From contig NZ_BQHY01000013.1 of NCBI RefSeq assembly GCF_021602155.1, positions 1 to 64,000 of the forward strand: DNA of 64,000 nucleotides, written 5' to 3'. The number at the start of each line of letters is the position of its first letter. Within the stretch, counting starts at the first letter, position 1. The position numbers were made by a program, and so were the translations under genes. This document shows positions 17,997 to 26,223 of this stretch, in pieces. The notes under the pieces are model-generated. The model had not been told where the DNA came from. It made no database searches and was given only the letters and a program-made list of their open reading frames with translations. The stretch comes from Pseudomonas parakoreensis. Its GTDB lineage: Bacteria; Pseudomonadota; Gammaproteobacteria; Pseudomonadales; Pseudomonadaceae.

Positions 17997-18731
17997 ATGT
18001 CCGAGCCAGTCAAACTGCGCGCTCACAACCAGGCCCATTGCAAGGATTGCAGCCTGGCCCCTCTCTGCCTGCCACTTTCTCTGAATCTGGAAGACATGGA
18101 TGCGCTGGACGAAATCGTTAAACGTGGTCGCCCGTTGAAAAAGGGTGAGTTCCTGTTCCGCCAGGGTGACACCTTCGATTCCGTTTATGCAGTACGCTCC
18201 GGCGCCCTGAAGACCTTCAGCCTGAGCGACACCGGCGAAGAACAGCTCACCGGTTTCCACCTGCCGAGCGAACTGGTCGGCCTGTCCGGCATGGACACCG
18301 AGAAACATCCAGTGTCGGCCCAAGCCCTGGAAACCACCTCGGTCTGTGAAATCCCTTTCGAACGCCTCGACGAACTGGCCCTGCAACTGCCGCAGCTGCG
18401 CCGGCAGCTGATGCGGGTGATGAGCCGCGAGATCCGTGACGATCAGCAAATGATGCTGTTGCTGTCGAAGAAAACCGCCGACGAGCGCATCGCCACGTTT
18501 CTGGTCAACCTGTCGGCCCGCTTCCGCGCTCGCGGCTTCTCGGCCAACCAGTTCCGCCTGAGCATGTCGCGCAACGAAATCGGCAATTACCTGGGCCTGG
18601 CGGTGGAAACCGTGTCGCGGGTGTTCACGCGCTTCCAGCAGAACGAGCTGATCGCCGCCGAGGGCAAGGAGATCCACATCCTCGACCCGATCCAGCTCTG
18701 CGCCCTGGCCGGCGGCTCGCTGGAAGGCTGA
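17997..18731 (+). CDS. anr: Anaerobic regulator ANR (FNR/CRP family)
   Basis: This is a cytoplasmic oxygen sensor and transcription activator that binds TTGAT-N4-ATCAA when its [4Fe-4S] cluster is intact. The 244-residue protein has N-terminal cluster cysteines in [11 protein letters not shown] (residues 16-26 region) and the internal Cys in [10 protein letters not shown] (about 118). A cyclic-nucleotide-binding fold follows, then a C-terminal helix-turn-helix with [21 protein letters not shown]. Its likely targets in this window are the first cco operon, ccoG and hemN. AAGGATT precedes the ATG. Confidence 0.97.
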   Translation: MSEPVKLRAHNQAHCKDCSLAPLCLPLSLNLEDMDALDEIVKRGRPLKKGEFLFRQGDTFDSVYAVRSGALKTFSLSDTGEEQLTGFHLPSELVGLSGMDTEKHPVSAQALETTSVCEIPFERLDELALQLPQLRRQLMRVMSREIRDDQQMMLLLSKKTADERIATFLVNLSARFRARGFSANQFRLSMSRNEIGNYLGLAVETVSRVFTRFQQNELIAAEGKEIHILDPIQLCALAGGSLEG

Positions 18732-18744
18732 TCTCGATCCGCGG

Positions 18745-18775
18745 TTGAGCGAAGCGTTTCAGCTGCGGGTATACT
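18745..18775 (+). promoter_or_regulatory. Candidate promoter of apt
   Basis: TTGAGC at 18745 and TATACT at 18770 are 19 bases apart, with the predicted start about 28 bases before the apt ATG. The long spacer lowers confidence. Confidence 0.45.
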
Positions 18776-18809
18776 GCGCCGTTTGCAGCCCTGCCAGGAC
18801 ACCTCGACG

Positions 18810-19358
18810 ATGGTCTTCGACTCCTTCGACATCAAATCCCTGATCCGCCCCGTGATCGACTTCCCGAAACCGGGCGTGATCTTTCGCGACATCACCCCGC
18901 TGTTCCAGTCGCCCAAGGCCCTGCGCCTGGTGATGGACAGCTTCGCCCACCGCTATGTGGAAGCCGACTTCACCCACATCGGCGCGATGGATGCGCGCGG
19001 CTTCCTGATCGGTTCGGTGCTGGCCTACCAGTTGAACAAGCCGCTGGTGCTGTTCCGCAAGCAGGGCAAACTGCCGGCGGACGTGTTGGCCGAAGGTTAC
19101 GCGACCGAATACGGCGAAGCGTTCCTCGAAGTCCACGCCGACAGCCTGTGCGAAGGTGATTCGGTGGTGATGTTCGATGATCTGATTGCCACCGGTGGCA
19201 CGCTGATCGCAGCGGCCAACCTGATCCGCCGCATGGGCGCGCGGGTGCATGAGGCGGCGGCGATTATCGATCTGCCAGAGCTTGGCGGTTCGCAGCGTCT
19301 GGAAGACATGGGCATCCCTACTTTCTGTCTGACGCAGTTTGCTTTGACCGATAAATAG
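18810..19358 (+). CDS. apt: Adenine phosphoribosyltransferase
   Basis: This is a cytosolic purine-salvage enzyme that converts adenine and PRPP to AMP. The 182-residue protein has the PRPP-binding motif [14 protein letters not shown] near residues 118-131 and the N-terminal [15 protein letters not shown] signature. MVFDSFD is taken as the start, nine codons inside the longest frame, because it gives the normal family length. Confidence 0.95.
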   Translation: MVFDSFDIKSLIRPVIDFPKPGVIFRDITPLFQSPKALRLVMDSFAHRYVEADFTHIGAMDARGFLIGSVLAYQLNKPLVLFRKQGKLPADVLAEGYATEYGEAFLEVHADSLCEGDSVVMFDDLIATGGTLIAAANLIRRMGARVHEAAAIIDLPELGGSQRLEDMGIPTFCLTQFALTDK

Positions 19359-19362
19359 TAAA

Positions 19363-19442
19363 GATCAAAAGATCGCAGCCTTCGGCAGCTCCTACAAGGG
19401 ATGCGTTTCCCTGTAGGAGCTGCCGAAGGCTGCGATCTTTTG
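19363..19442. repeat. REP pair, class A
   Basis: GATCAAAAGATCGCAGCCTT plus CGGCAGCTCCTACA at 19363 is mirrored by the inverted copy ending at 19442, with a 15-base centre. It separates the convergent ends of apt and the acyl-CoA dehydrogenase gene and can form one long hairpin on either strand, so it may double as a transcript end. Confidence 0.92.
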
Positions 19443-19445
19443 CTT

Positions 19446-20594
19446 TTAAAGCCCCATCTGCTTGCTGATGATTTCGTTCATCACTTCCCGCGTCCCGCCG
19501 CCGATCGACAGAATGCGGTTATCCCGATACAGCCGCTCCACCAGGCTCTCGCGCATGTAACCCAGGCCACCGAGGATCTGCACCGCTTCGCGGGTGATCC
19601 GGTCCGAGGTGTCCGTGGCGACGTTCTTGGCCATGGAAATTTCCTTGATCACGCTCTGCCCCGCCGCCATTTTCGCCGCTTGCCGATAGGTGAACTCGCG
19701 TGACACTTCCAGCGCCGTGGCCATTTCGGCCAACCGATGTTTGATCACCTGAAACTTGCCGATCGGCTTGCCGAATGCTTCACGCTCGCGCGCCCATTTC
19801 AGCGCTTCTTCGAGGGCGAGCTGCGAGGTCATGTTGGCCATCAACGCCAGCGCCAGCCGTTCGCTCTGGAAATTGCCCATGATGCAGGCAAAACCCATGT
19901 TCTCGGCGCCAATCAGATTGCCCACAGGCACCCAGCAATCGTCGAAGAACAGCTCAGCGGTGTCCGAGGCCCACCAGCCCATTTTTTTCAACTGGCGGCC
20001 GACGGTGAAGCCGGGGGTGCCCTTCTCGATCAACAGCAGGCTGACGCCGCCAAAACCCGGCGCTCCGGTGCGCACGGCGACGGTGTAGAAATCGGCGCGT
20101 ACGCCACTGGTAATGAAGGTCTTGCTGCCGCTGACCCGGTAGACGTCGCCGTCACGCACGGCGCGGGTTTGCAGGTTGGCGACGTCGGAACCCCCGCCGG
20201 GTTCGGTAATCGCCAACGCACTGATTTTCTCGCCGCTGAGCACCTGCGGCACGACACGCTCGCGCACCTCGGGCCGGGCCCATTTGACGATCGGTGGCAG
20301 GCCGATATCCAGCGAACCGAGACCGGCGACCAGACCACCGGAACCGCAGCGCATCAGTTCTTCGCTGGCGGCAACCTTGGCGAACAGATCACCTTCGTGG
20401 CTGCCACCCAGCGCTTCGGGATAACCGATGCCAAGAATCCCCGCCGCCCCGGCCTTCAGGTACAGCTCACGGGGAAAGCTTTCGGCTTCTTCCCACGCGT
20501 CAATGTCTGGCAGGATCTCGCGCTCGACGAAACGTCTGACGCTGTCGCGAACCATTTGGTGGCTGGGGTCGAAGTATTCCTGGAAGGCAGGCAT
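19446..20594 (-). CDS. Acyl-CoA dehydrogenase
   Basis: This is an FAD-dependent acyl-CoA dehydrogenase (alpha-beta oxidation step) of 382 residues. Family signatures include ALAITEPGGGSDVANLQT (FAD/substrate region), the KTFITSGVRAD stretch and the C-terminal QILGGLGYMRESLVERLYRDNRI with TREVMNEIISKQMG. The acyl chain preference cannot be told. The gene is alone on its strand between REP pairs. The N-terminus begins at MPAFQEYFD. Confidence 0.93.
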   Translation of the reverse strand: MPAFQEYFDPSHQMVRDSVRRFVEREILPDIDAWEEAESFPRELYLKAGAAGILGIGYPEALGGSHEGDLFAKVAASEELMRCGSGGLVAGLGSLDIGLPPIVKWARPEVRERVVPQVLSGEKISALAITEPGGGSDVANLQTRAVRDGDVYRVSGSKTFITSGVRADFYTVAVRTGAPGFGGVSLLLIEKGTPGFTVGRQLKKMGWWASDTAELFFDDCWVPVGNLIGAENMGFACIMGNFQSERLALALMANMTSQLALEEALKWAREREAFGKPIGKFQVIKHRLAEMATALEVSREFTYRQAAKMAAGQSVIKEISMAKNVATDTSDRITREAVQILGGLGYMRESLVERLYRDNRILSIGGGTREVMNEIISKQMGL

Positions 20595-20687
20595 CGGCGA
20601 ACTCCATCGAAGGGTTGGCCGACGTTAACCGAGCGCTTGCTTGGTTTTCAACACAATTGTGTGAATCAGCCAAATCGAGGTGCGCCC

Positions 20688-20778
20688 ATCGCTGGCAAGC
20701 CAGCTCCCACAGGTTTCTTTAGTGTGCACAACATTTGTGAACGACCGAAATCACTGTGGGAGCTGGCTTGCCAGCGAT
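20688..20778. repeat. REP pair, class B
   Basis: ATCGCTGGCAAGCCAGCTCC plus CACAG is mirrored by the inverted copy ending at 20778, about 40 bases apart. The family also occurs at 1, 41959, 44333 and 48950. Confidence 0.92.
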
Positions 20779-20803
20779 GGGGCCAGATCAGGCGATACAC
20801 CTG

Positions 20804-21406
20804 TCAGAGGGAAATCGGCTTACGCCCGGCAAACGAATGCGCCAGCGTCCCGCCATCCACCAGCTCCAGCTCACCCCCCAGCGGCACACCGTGGGCAATC
20901 CGCGAGGCGATCAGGCCTTTGTTGGCCAGAAGCTGGGCGATGTAATGCGCGGTCGCCTCACCTTCGACCGTCGGGTTGGTGGCGAGGATGACTTCGGTAA
21001 AGGTGCCAGCCTCTTCGATGCGCGTCATCAACTGCGGAATACCGATGGCTTCCGGCCCCAGGCCGTCGAGCGGCGACAGGTGGCCTTTGAGCACGAAGTA
21101 GCGCCCACGGAAACCCGTTTGCTCCACCGCATACACGTCCATCGGCCCTTCCACCACGCACAGCAGCGTGTCGTCGCGGCGCGTGTCGGCGCATTGCGGG
21201 CACAGATCGTCTTCGGTCAGCGTGCGGCACTGACGGCAGTGACCCACCCCTTCCATGGCCTGGCTCAAAGCCTGGGCCAGGCGCGTGCCGCCGCTGCGGT
21301 CACGTTCGAGCAACTGCAACGCCATGCGCTGGGCGGTTTTCTGACCCACGCCGGGCAAGGTGCGCAGGGCGTCGATCAGTTGGCGAATCAAAGGGCTGAA
21401 GCTCAT
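20804..21406 (-). CDS. recR: Recombination mediator protein RecR
   Basis: This acts with RecF and RecO to load RecA at gaps. The 200-residue protein has an N-terminal helix-hairpin-helix ([15 protein letters not shown]), a four-Cys zinc finger ([16 protein letters not shown] near residues 57-72) and a Toprim domain ([12 protein letters not shown]). MSFSPLI is chosen as the start over a frame extended by six codons. In P. aeruginosa recR follows ybaB directly; here an oxidoreductase gene lies between. Confidence 0.96.
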   Translation of the reverse strand: MSFSPLIRQLIDALRTLPGVGQKTAQRMALQLLERDRSGGTRLAQALSQAMEGVGHCRQCRTLTEDDLCPQCADTRRDDTLLCVVEGPMDVYAVEQTGFRGRYFVLKGHLSPLDGLGPEAIGIPQLMTRIEEAGTFTEVILATNPTVEGEATAHYIAQLLANKGLIASRIAHGVPLGGELELVDGGTLAHSFAGRKPISL

Positions 21407-21472
21407 GGGTAAAAAGTCCGACAAAACAACGAGACGCGGTTTATACCCGCGCCTCCGGCCAGCGTCAAATGC

Positions 21473-22507
21473 TCAGTCCTGGGCGACCTTCACCACCAGT
21501 TTGCCGAAGTTGCGCCCCTCCAGCAGACCGATAAACGCCTCGGGCGCCTGCTCCAGACCTTCCACCACGTCTTCGCGGAATTTCACCTTGCCGTCGCGCA
21601 CCCACGGCACCATGTGGCTGATGAACTCCGGCTGACGGTCGCCGTAGTCATCAAACACGATGAAGCCCTGAATCCGCACACGCTTGGTCAGCAACGTACG
21701 CTGCAGCATCGGCAGGCGATCCGGACCTTGCGGCGCTTCAGTGGCATTGTAACCGGCAATCAGCCCGCACAGCGGAATGCGCGCCTTGGGATTGAGCAGC
21801 GGCACCACCGCATCGAACACATGCCCGCCCACGTTTTCATAATAGATATCGATGCCGTTCGGGCAGGCTTTGGCCAGTTGCTCGGCAAAGTCCGGCGCCT
21901 TGTGATCGATGCAGGCATCGAAACCCAGCTCCTCGACCACGTATTGGCATTTGTCGGCACCACCGGCCACACCCACGGCGCGCAGGCCTTTGATTTTTGC
22001 CACTTGACCCACCACCGAGCCGACGGCGCCGGACGCAGCAGCCACGACAAGCGTTTCACCTTCTTTCGGCTGACCGATGTCGATCAGCCCCATATACGCA
22101 GTCATACCCGGCATGCCCAACACGCCAAGCGCCATCGACGGACTCGGCAGGCCGGACGGGATCGGCATGATGTTGCGCCCATCGCTGATGCTGTGGCTCT
22201 GCCAGCCGGTGAGGCCGACCACCAGATCGCCTTGGTGGAATTTCGGATGACGCGAATCCTCGACTCGGCTGACAGCACCACCGGTCATCACTTCGCCGAT
22301 TTGTACCGGCGCGGCGTAGGACGGTGCGTCACTCATGCGTCCGCGCATGTAGGGGTCCAGCGACAGGTACAGGGTCTTGAGTAGCACCTGGCCGTCTTGC
22401 AGGTCAGGCAACGCTTCGCGCTCCAGACGGAAGTTTTCCGGGGTTGGCGCACCGACCGGGCGCGAGGCGAGGACAAAGCGTTGATTGAGGGTCAGAGGGT
22501 CGGACAT
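21473..22507 (-). CDS. NADP-dependent oxidoreductase, zinc-free MDR family (CurA-like)
   Basis: This is a cytosolic medium-chain dehydrogenase/reductase of 344 residues, related to leukotriene B4 12-hydroxydehydrogenase and curcumin reductase. Visible are the YLSLDPYMRGRM motif near residue 47, the Rossmann motif AASGAVGSVVGQVAKIKG near 150 and the YYENVGG motif near 220. No structural zinc-binding Cys cluster is seen. It reduces alkenal/one-type substrates by family analogy. It lies between ybaB and recR on the same strand, after the ybaB terminator. Confidence 0.92.
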   Translation of the reverse strand: MSDPLTLNQRFVLASRPVGAPTPENFRLEREALPDLQDGQVLLKTLYLSLDPYMRGRMSDAPSYAAPVQIGEVMTGGAVSRVEDSRHPKFHQGDLVVGLTGWQSHSISDGRNIMPIPSGLPSPSMALGVLGMPGMTAYMGLIDIGQPKEGETLVVAAASGAVGSVVGQVAKIKGLRAVGVAGGADKCQYVVEELGFDACIDHKAPDFAEQLAKACPNGIDIYYENVGGHVFDAVVPLLNPKARIPLCGLIAGYNATEAPQGPDRLPMLQRTLLTKRVRIQGFIVFDDYGDRQPEFISHMVPWVRDGKVKFREDVVEGLEQAPEAFIGLLEGRNFGKLVVKVAQD

Positions 22508-22594
22508 GTCAGCGTCTCCTGTGAATGATGAATTCGGGGGTATAGGGAGCAGACCTTGGTGGCATCACAGCGTTCGATGTTTCTACTAGACGCC

Positions 22595-22718
22595 TGTGGC
22601 GAGGGAGCTTGCTCCCGCTGGAGTGCGAAGCGCTCCCCCTGCTTCCTTTCAGGAATACCGGGTTTTCAGGGTTTACGACGACTTCGTCGCCGAGCGGGAG
22701 CAAGCTCCCTCGCCACAA
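22595..22718. repeat. REP pair, class C
   Basis: TGTGGCGAGGGAGCTTGCTC plus CCGCT at 22595 is mirrored by GAGCGGGAGCAAGCTCCCTC plus GCCACA ending at 22718. The roughly 70-base centre carries its own inverted TTTACGACGACTTCGTCG segment. A second pair of this class is at 32417. Confidence 0.9.
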
Positions 22719-22742
22719 ACGAATACCGAACGCCCCAGAAAC

Positions 22743-22777
22743 GGAAAAAAAATGCCAGGCGCGATGCCTGGCATTTT
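22743..22777 (-). terminator. Intrinsic terminator of dnaX-ybaB
   Basis: Read on the minus strand, AATGCCAGGC pairs with GCCTGGCATT around a 5-base loop and is followed by eight or more T (the A run at 22743-22752). It lies just after the ybaB stop. Confidence 0.9.
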
Positions 22778-22806
22778 GTGTAGCTCATCCAACCCGCGTT
22801 GGCGAA

Positions 22807-23145
22807 TCAGAATGGCAGTTTCATCCCCGCTGGCAGGTTCATGCCGGCGGTCATGCTGCCCATTTTTTCCTGGCTGTTGGCTTCGATCTTGCGCACGGCG
22901 TCGTTGACGGCGGCGGCGACCACGGCTTCGAGCATTTCCTTGTCATCTTCGCTCAGGCCTTCAACCAGGCTTGGGTCGATGCTGACGCTTTTCACGTCGT
23001 GACGACCGGTCATGACCACGGTGACCATATCGCCACCGGCCTTGCCAGTGACTTCGGCGTTGGCCAGTTCTTCCTGCATCTTGGCCATTTTTTCCTGCAT
23101 CTGCTGCGCCTGCTTCATCAGGCCGGCCATGCCACCTTTCATCAT
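22807..23145 (-). CDS. ybaB: Nucleoid-associated protein, YbaB/EbfC family
   Basis: This is a small DNA-binding nucleoid protein of 112 residues. Its Met/Gln-rich N-terminal coiled-coil ([24 protein letters not shown]) and the [16 protein letters not shown] core are typical. A GTG nine bases upstream belongs to the ribosome site TGAGGTGAT, so ATG at 23145 is the better start. It is cotranscribed with dnaX upstream. Confidence 0.93.
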   Translation of the reverse strand: MMKGGMAGLMKQAQQMQEKMAKMQEELANAEVTGKAGGDMVTVVMTGRHDVKSVSIDPSLVEGLSEDDKEMLEAVVAAAVNDAVRKIEANSQEKMGSMTAGMNLPAGMKLPF

Positions 23146-23212
23146 GGGAATCACCTCAAAAGTACTTGGATCAAAACAGCGCCCGGCGCTTAACGCCGAA
23201 CGCCCTCAGTTA

Positions 23213-25291
23213 TTAGCCTTGGGCGACCAAGGCATCGACAGGTTCAATAGTATCGTGTCGCACCACCGCACCGAACTGTTGGACCATCTGCTGGATGAAC
23301 GGATCGCCGTGGATCGATTCCTCCGCCTCGCGCTGACGGTTGGCCCGACGCCGCGAAGCAGCTTGCGCCGGGGTTTCCTGCTCGGGCTTGATCAGCTCGA
23401 TGGTCAGGCTCAGCGTGCGACCGTGGAACTGGTTCAACGCGTCGTTCAGACGCCGCTGTTGCGTGGCGTTGAACAGTGCGCTGTGCGCCGGGTCCAGGTG
23501 CATCAGCCAATGGTCGCCATCGACCGCAATCAGCGTGCAGTTGGCGGCGATGCTGCCGGTCATGCCGGAGATCGGCAGTTGCGGGAACAGCTCCAGCCAT
23601 TGCAACGCCAGACCGGTGGCCGGCGCGGCGGCAGGCTCCGGCTCGGGTTCCGGGGCTGGCTCGGCGGTGTGCTCGCTGGCGAGGTCGTCGAGGTAGCTGT
23701 AGGCCGAATCCATGTCCGGTTCGATGTAGTCTTCGTCCAGCGGCGGCTCATCGTCGAGGTCCATGCCCGGCGTGGCGGCATCAATGTCGGCGACCGACGG
23801 TTCGGGAATCGGCGCAGCGGCCCACTCGGGCGCGTCCGGCACCACGCTGTCCGGGGTCGGCAGCGGCATCGGCGGCAATTCGGGCTGCTCGCTGGCGGTT
23901 TCCAGCACCGGCTCGACGGCCGGCTGCTGCACAGGCGCGGGTTCCGGCTCAGGTTCGACCGGATCGTTCCACGGCAGGTCGACCACTGCTTCGGCGACTG
24001 GCTCTGGTTCCGGCGCAGGTGCCGGCACGGCGACCACCACAGGCGCTGGCTCCGGAGCCGGCGCAGCAACCGCTGCTGGCGTTGGCGCAACAGCCGCAGC
24101 GACCACCGGCGCAGGCTTGGGCGCGGCAGCCACGGAGTTTGCGGAATCAACTGTGGCCTGGCTGATCCCCACTGGCTTTAGCGGTTGCCTCGGGGCGTCC
24201 GCGGTGTCGGCGGGCCGGAAGGCCAACATCCGCAGCAACACCATCTCGAAACCGCCACGCGGGTCCGGCGCCAGCGGCAAGTCGCGGCGGCCGATCAGGC
24301 CCATCTGGTAATAGAACTGCACGTCTTCGGCCGGCAGCGCCTGAGCCAAAGCCAATACGCGGTCACGGTCGCCATGACCGTTGTCGACACCTTCAGGCAA
24401 GGCCTGGGCAATGGCGACACGGTGCAGCACGTTGAGCATTTCCGAGAGCACGCCATTCCAGTCCGGGCCTTGCTCGGCCAAGTGGCGCACGGCTTCGAGC
24501 AACGCCTTGGCGTCGCCTTCGATCAGTGCATGCAGCACGTCGAAGACCTGGCCGTGATCCAGCGTGCCGAGCATCGCCCGCACATCGGCGGCCAATACCT
24601 TGCCTTCACCGAAGGCGATGGCCTGGTCGGTCAGGCTCATGGCGTCACGCATCGAGCCATCGGCGGCGCGGCCCAGCAGCCACAGCGCGTCGTCTTCGAA
24701 CGGCACGTTTTCGGCGCCGAGCACGTGGGTCAGATGCTCGACCACGCGCTCGGGCGTCATGTTCTTCAGCGAGAACTGCAGGCAACGCGACAAAATCGTT
24801 GCCGGAAGTTTCTGCGGATCCGTGGTCGCGAGGATGAACTTGACGTACGGCGGCGGCTCTTCAAGGGTTTTCAGCAGCGCATTGAAGGAATGGCTGGAGA
24901 GCATGTGCACTTCGTCGATCAGGTAGACCTTGAAACGCCCACGGCTCGGCGCGTACTGCACATTATCGAGCAGCTCGCGGGTGTCCTCGACCTTGGTCCG
25001 GCTCGCGGCGTCGATCTCGATCAGGTCGACGAAGCGCCCTTCATCGATCTCGCGGCACACCGAACACTCGCCGCAGGGGCTGGAAGTGATACCTGTCTCA
25101 CAGTTCAGGCATTTGGCAATGATCCGCGCAATGGTGGTCTTGCCGACCCCGCGGGTACCGGTGAACAGGTACGCGTGGTGCAGCCGCTGGCTGTCCAAGG
25201 CATTGATCAGAGCCTTGAGCACATGGGTCTGGCCGACCATTTCGCGGAACGAGCGCGGACGCCATTTACGTGCAAGAACCTGATAACTCAT
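23213..25291 (-). CDS. dnaX: DNA polymerase III subunits gamma/tau
   Basis: This is the clamp-loader ATPase. The 692-residue protein has Walker A FTGTRGVGKTTIAR near residue 45, a four-Cys zinc module (CLNCETGITSSPCGECSVC, about 64-82), DEVHMLS (Walker B, about 127) and a sensor region. A long Pro/Ala/Glu-rich linker (about residues 400-560) leads to the tau-specific C-terminal domain. MSYQVLARKWRP is the conserved start; the frame extends five codons further. I could not find an obvious A6G slippery site for gamma production. Confidence 0.96.
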   Translation of the reverse strand: MSYQVLARKWRPRSFREMVGQTHVLKALINALDSQRLHHAYLFTGTRGVGKTTIARIIAKCLNCETGITSSPCGECSVCREIDEGRFVDLIEIDAASRTKVEDTRELLDNVQYAPSRGRFKVYLIDEVHMLSSHSFNALLKTLEEPPPYVKFILATTDPQKLPATILSRCLQFSLKNMTPERVVEHLTHVLGAENVPFEDDALWLLGRAADGSMRDAMSLTDQAIAFGEGKVLAADVRAMLGTLDHGQVFDVLHALIEGDAKALLEAVRHLAEQGPDWNGVLSEMLNVLHRVAIAQALPEGVDNGHGDRDRVLALAQALPAEDVQFYYQMGLIGRRDLPLAPDPRGGFEMVLLRMLAFRPADTADAPRQPLKPVGISQATVDSANSVAAAPKPAPVVAAAVAPTPAAVAAPAPEPAPVVVAVPAPAPEPEPVAEAVVDLPWNDPVEPEPEPAPVQQPAVEPVLETASEQPELPPMPLPTPDSVVPDAPEWAAAPIPEPSVADIDAATPGMDLDDEPPLDEDYIEPDMDSAYSYLDDLASEHTAEPAPEPEPEPAAAPATGLALQWLELFPQLPISGMTGSIAANCTLIAVDGDHWLMHLDPAHSALFNATQQRRLNDALNQFHGRTLSLTIELIKPEQETPAQAASRRRANRQREAEESIHGDPFIQQMVQQFGAVVRHDTIEPVDALVAQG

Positions 25292-25434
25292 CGAAAACCG
25301 TCGCAACGAAGGAAGCTGAAGCGGCTAATGCTAGCGGAGCAAGGGCAAAATTGCATCCGGTGTGCTCGTCTAATCTGGCTAAGCTGCTGTTGGCGAGGAA
25401 ATTTCGCTCGTGGTCGGGACTCATCGGAGCATTT

Positions 25435-26184
25435 ATGCGTTGGGCCTTGGGAGCTTTGTTGGGGATCAGTCTGAGCGTGAACGCCGCCGAACCGCCGCTG
25501 CGCTTCGTCGTGGCCGACAGCTGGGCGATGCCCATGGTGCAAATCGAGCACGGCCGCCCCACCCAGGGCATTCTCCACGACATCATGCTCAGCCTGGCGA
25601 CACAGGTCGGCGTACCCGCCGAATTCCATGTGCTGCCGCGCGCCCGGGTGCAGAACGCCATGGAACACGGTGAAGTCGACGTGCGCTGCTATGCCGCACA
25701 ATCGTGGCTACCGAATCAGTCCGGAGACTACATCTGGAGCCTCCCGCTGCTGTTCCAGCGCGATCTGCTGATCAGCCGCGACAATCAACCGCTCCACATC
25801 GATCCCGCCCGCCTGCCCCGGCAATCGATCGGCACCGTGCTCGGCTACACCTACCCGACTCTGCAGCCGCTGTTCGACGCCGACCACCTGCAACGCGACG
25901 ACGCGCGCAATCAGGAACAAGTGCTGGAAAAACTCCTGGCCGGGCGTTATCGCTATGCGGTGAGCAATCAATGGACACTGGACTGGTTCAATCAGCGCCT
26001 GCTGCCCACGCAGCAACTGCAGGGGGTGGCGGTGCTGCAGGAACAGCATGTCGGCTGCTATGTGAGGAATGATCCGCAGGTGCCGGTGCAGCGAATTCTG
26101 CGCACGTTGCTGCGGATGAAAATGTCGGGGGAGATTGATGACATCATCCGGTTGTATACCGGATCCTCTCAAACCACCCCATAA
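25435..26184 (+). CDS. Periplasmic solute-binding protein, SBP_bac_3 (amino-acid type)
   Basis: This 249-residue protein has a signal peptide (MRWALGALLGISLSVNAA, cleavage near residue 18) and a type II periplasmic binding fold resembling amino-acid-binding proteins (LRFVVADSWAMPM, GILHDIML). No permease or ATPase gene is adjacent, so it may be an orphan binding protein or a sensor partner. GGAG lies just before the ATG; a much longer upstream frame overlapping dnaX is rejected. It is divergent from dnaX. Confidence 0.8.
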   Translation: MRWALGALLGISLSVNAAEPPLRFVVADSWAMPMVQIEHGRPTQGILHDIMLSLATQVGVPAEFHVLPRARVQNAMEHGEVDVRCYAAQSWLPNQSGDYIWSLPLLFQRDLLISRDNQPLHIDPARLPRQSIGTVLGYTYPTLQPLFDADHLQRDDARNQEQVLEKLLAGRYRYAVSNQWTLDWFNQRLLPTQQLQGVAVLQEQHVGCYVRNDPQVPVQRILRTLLRMKMSGEIDDIIRLYTGSSQTTP

Positions 26185-26223
26185 CCCCTTTTTTGGGGCG
26201 AGACATTTCCCACAGAGGATTAT

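Noticed and set aside
20688-20778. Repeated palindromes considered as a CRISPR array
   Set aside because: Copies are inverted pairs dispersed at gene ends, without regular direct repeats, spacers or cas genes.
23213-25291. Programmed frameshift site in dnaX
   Set aside because: No A6G-type slippery heptamer with a following hairpin was found by eye on the coding strand.
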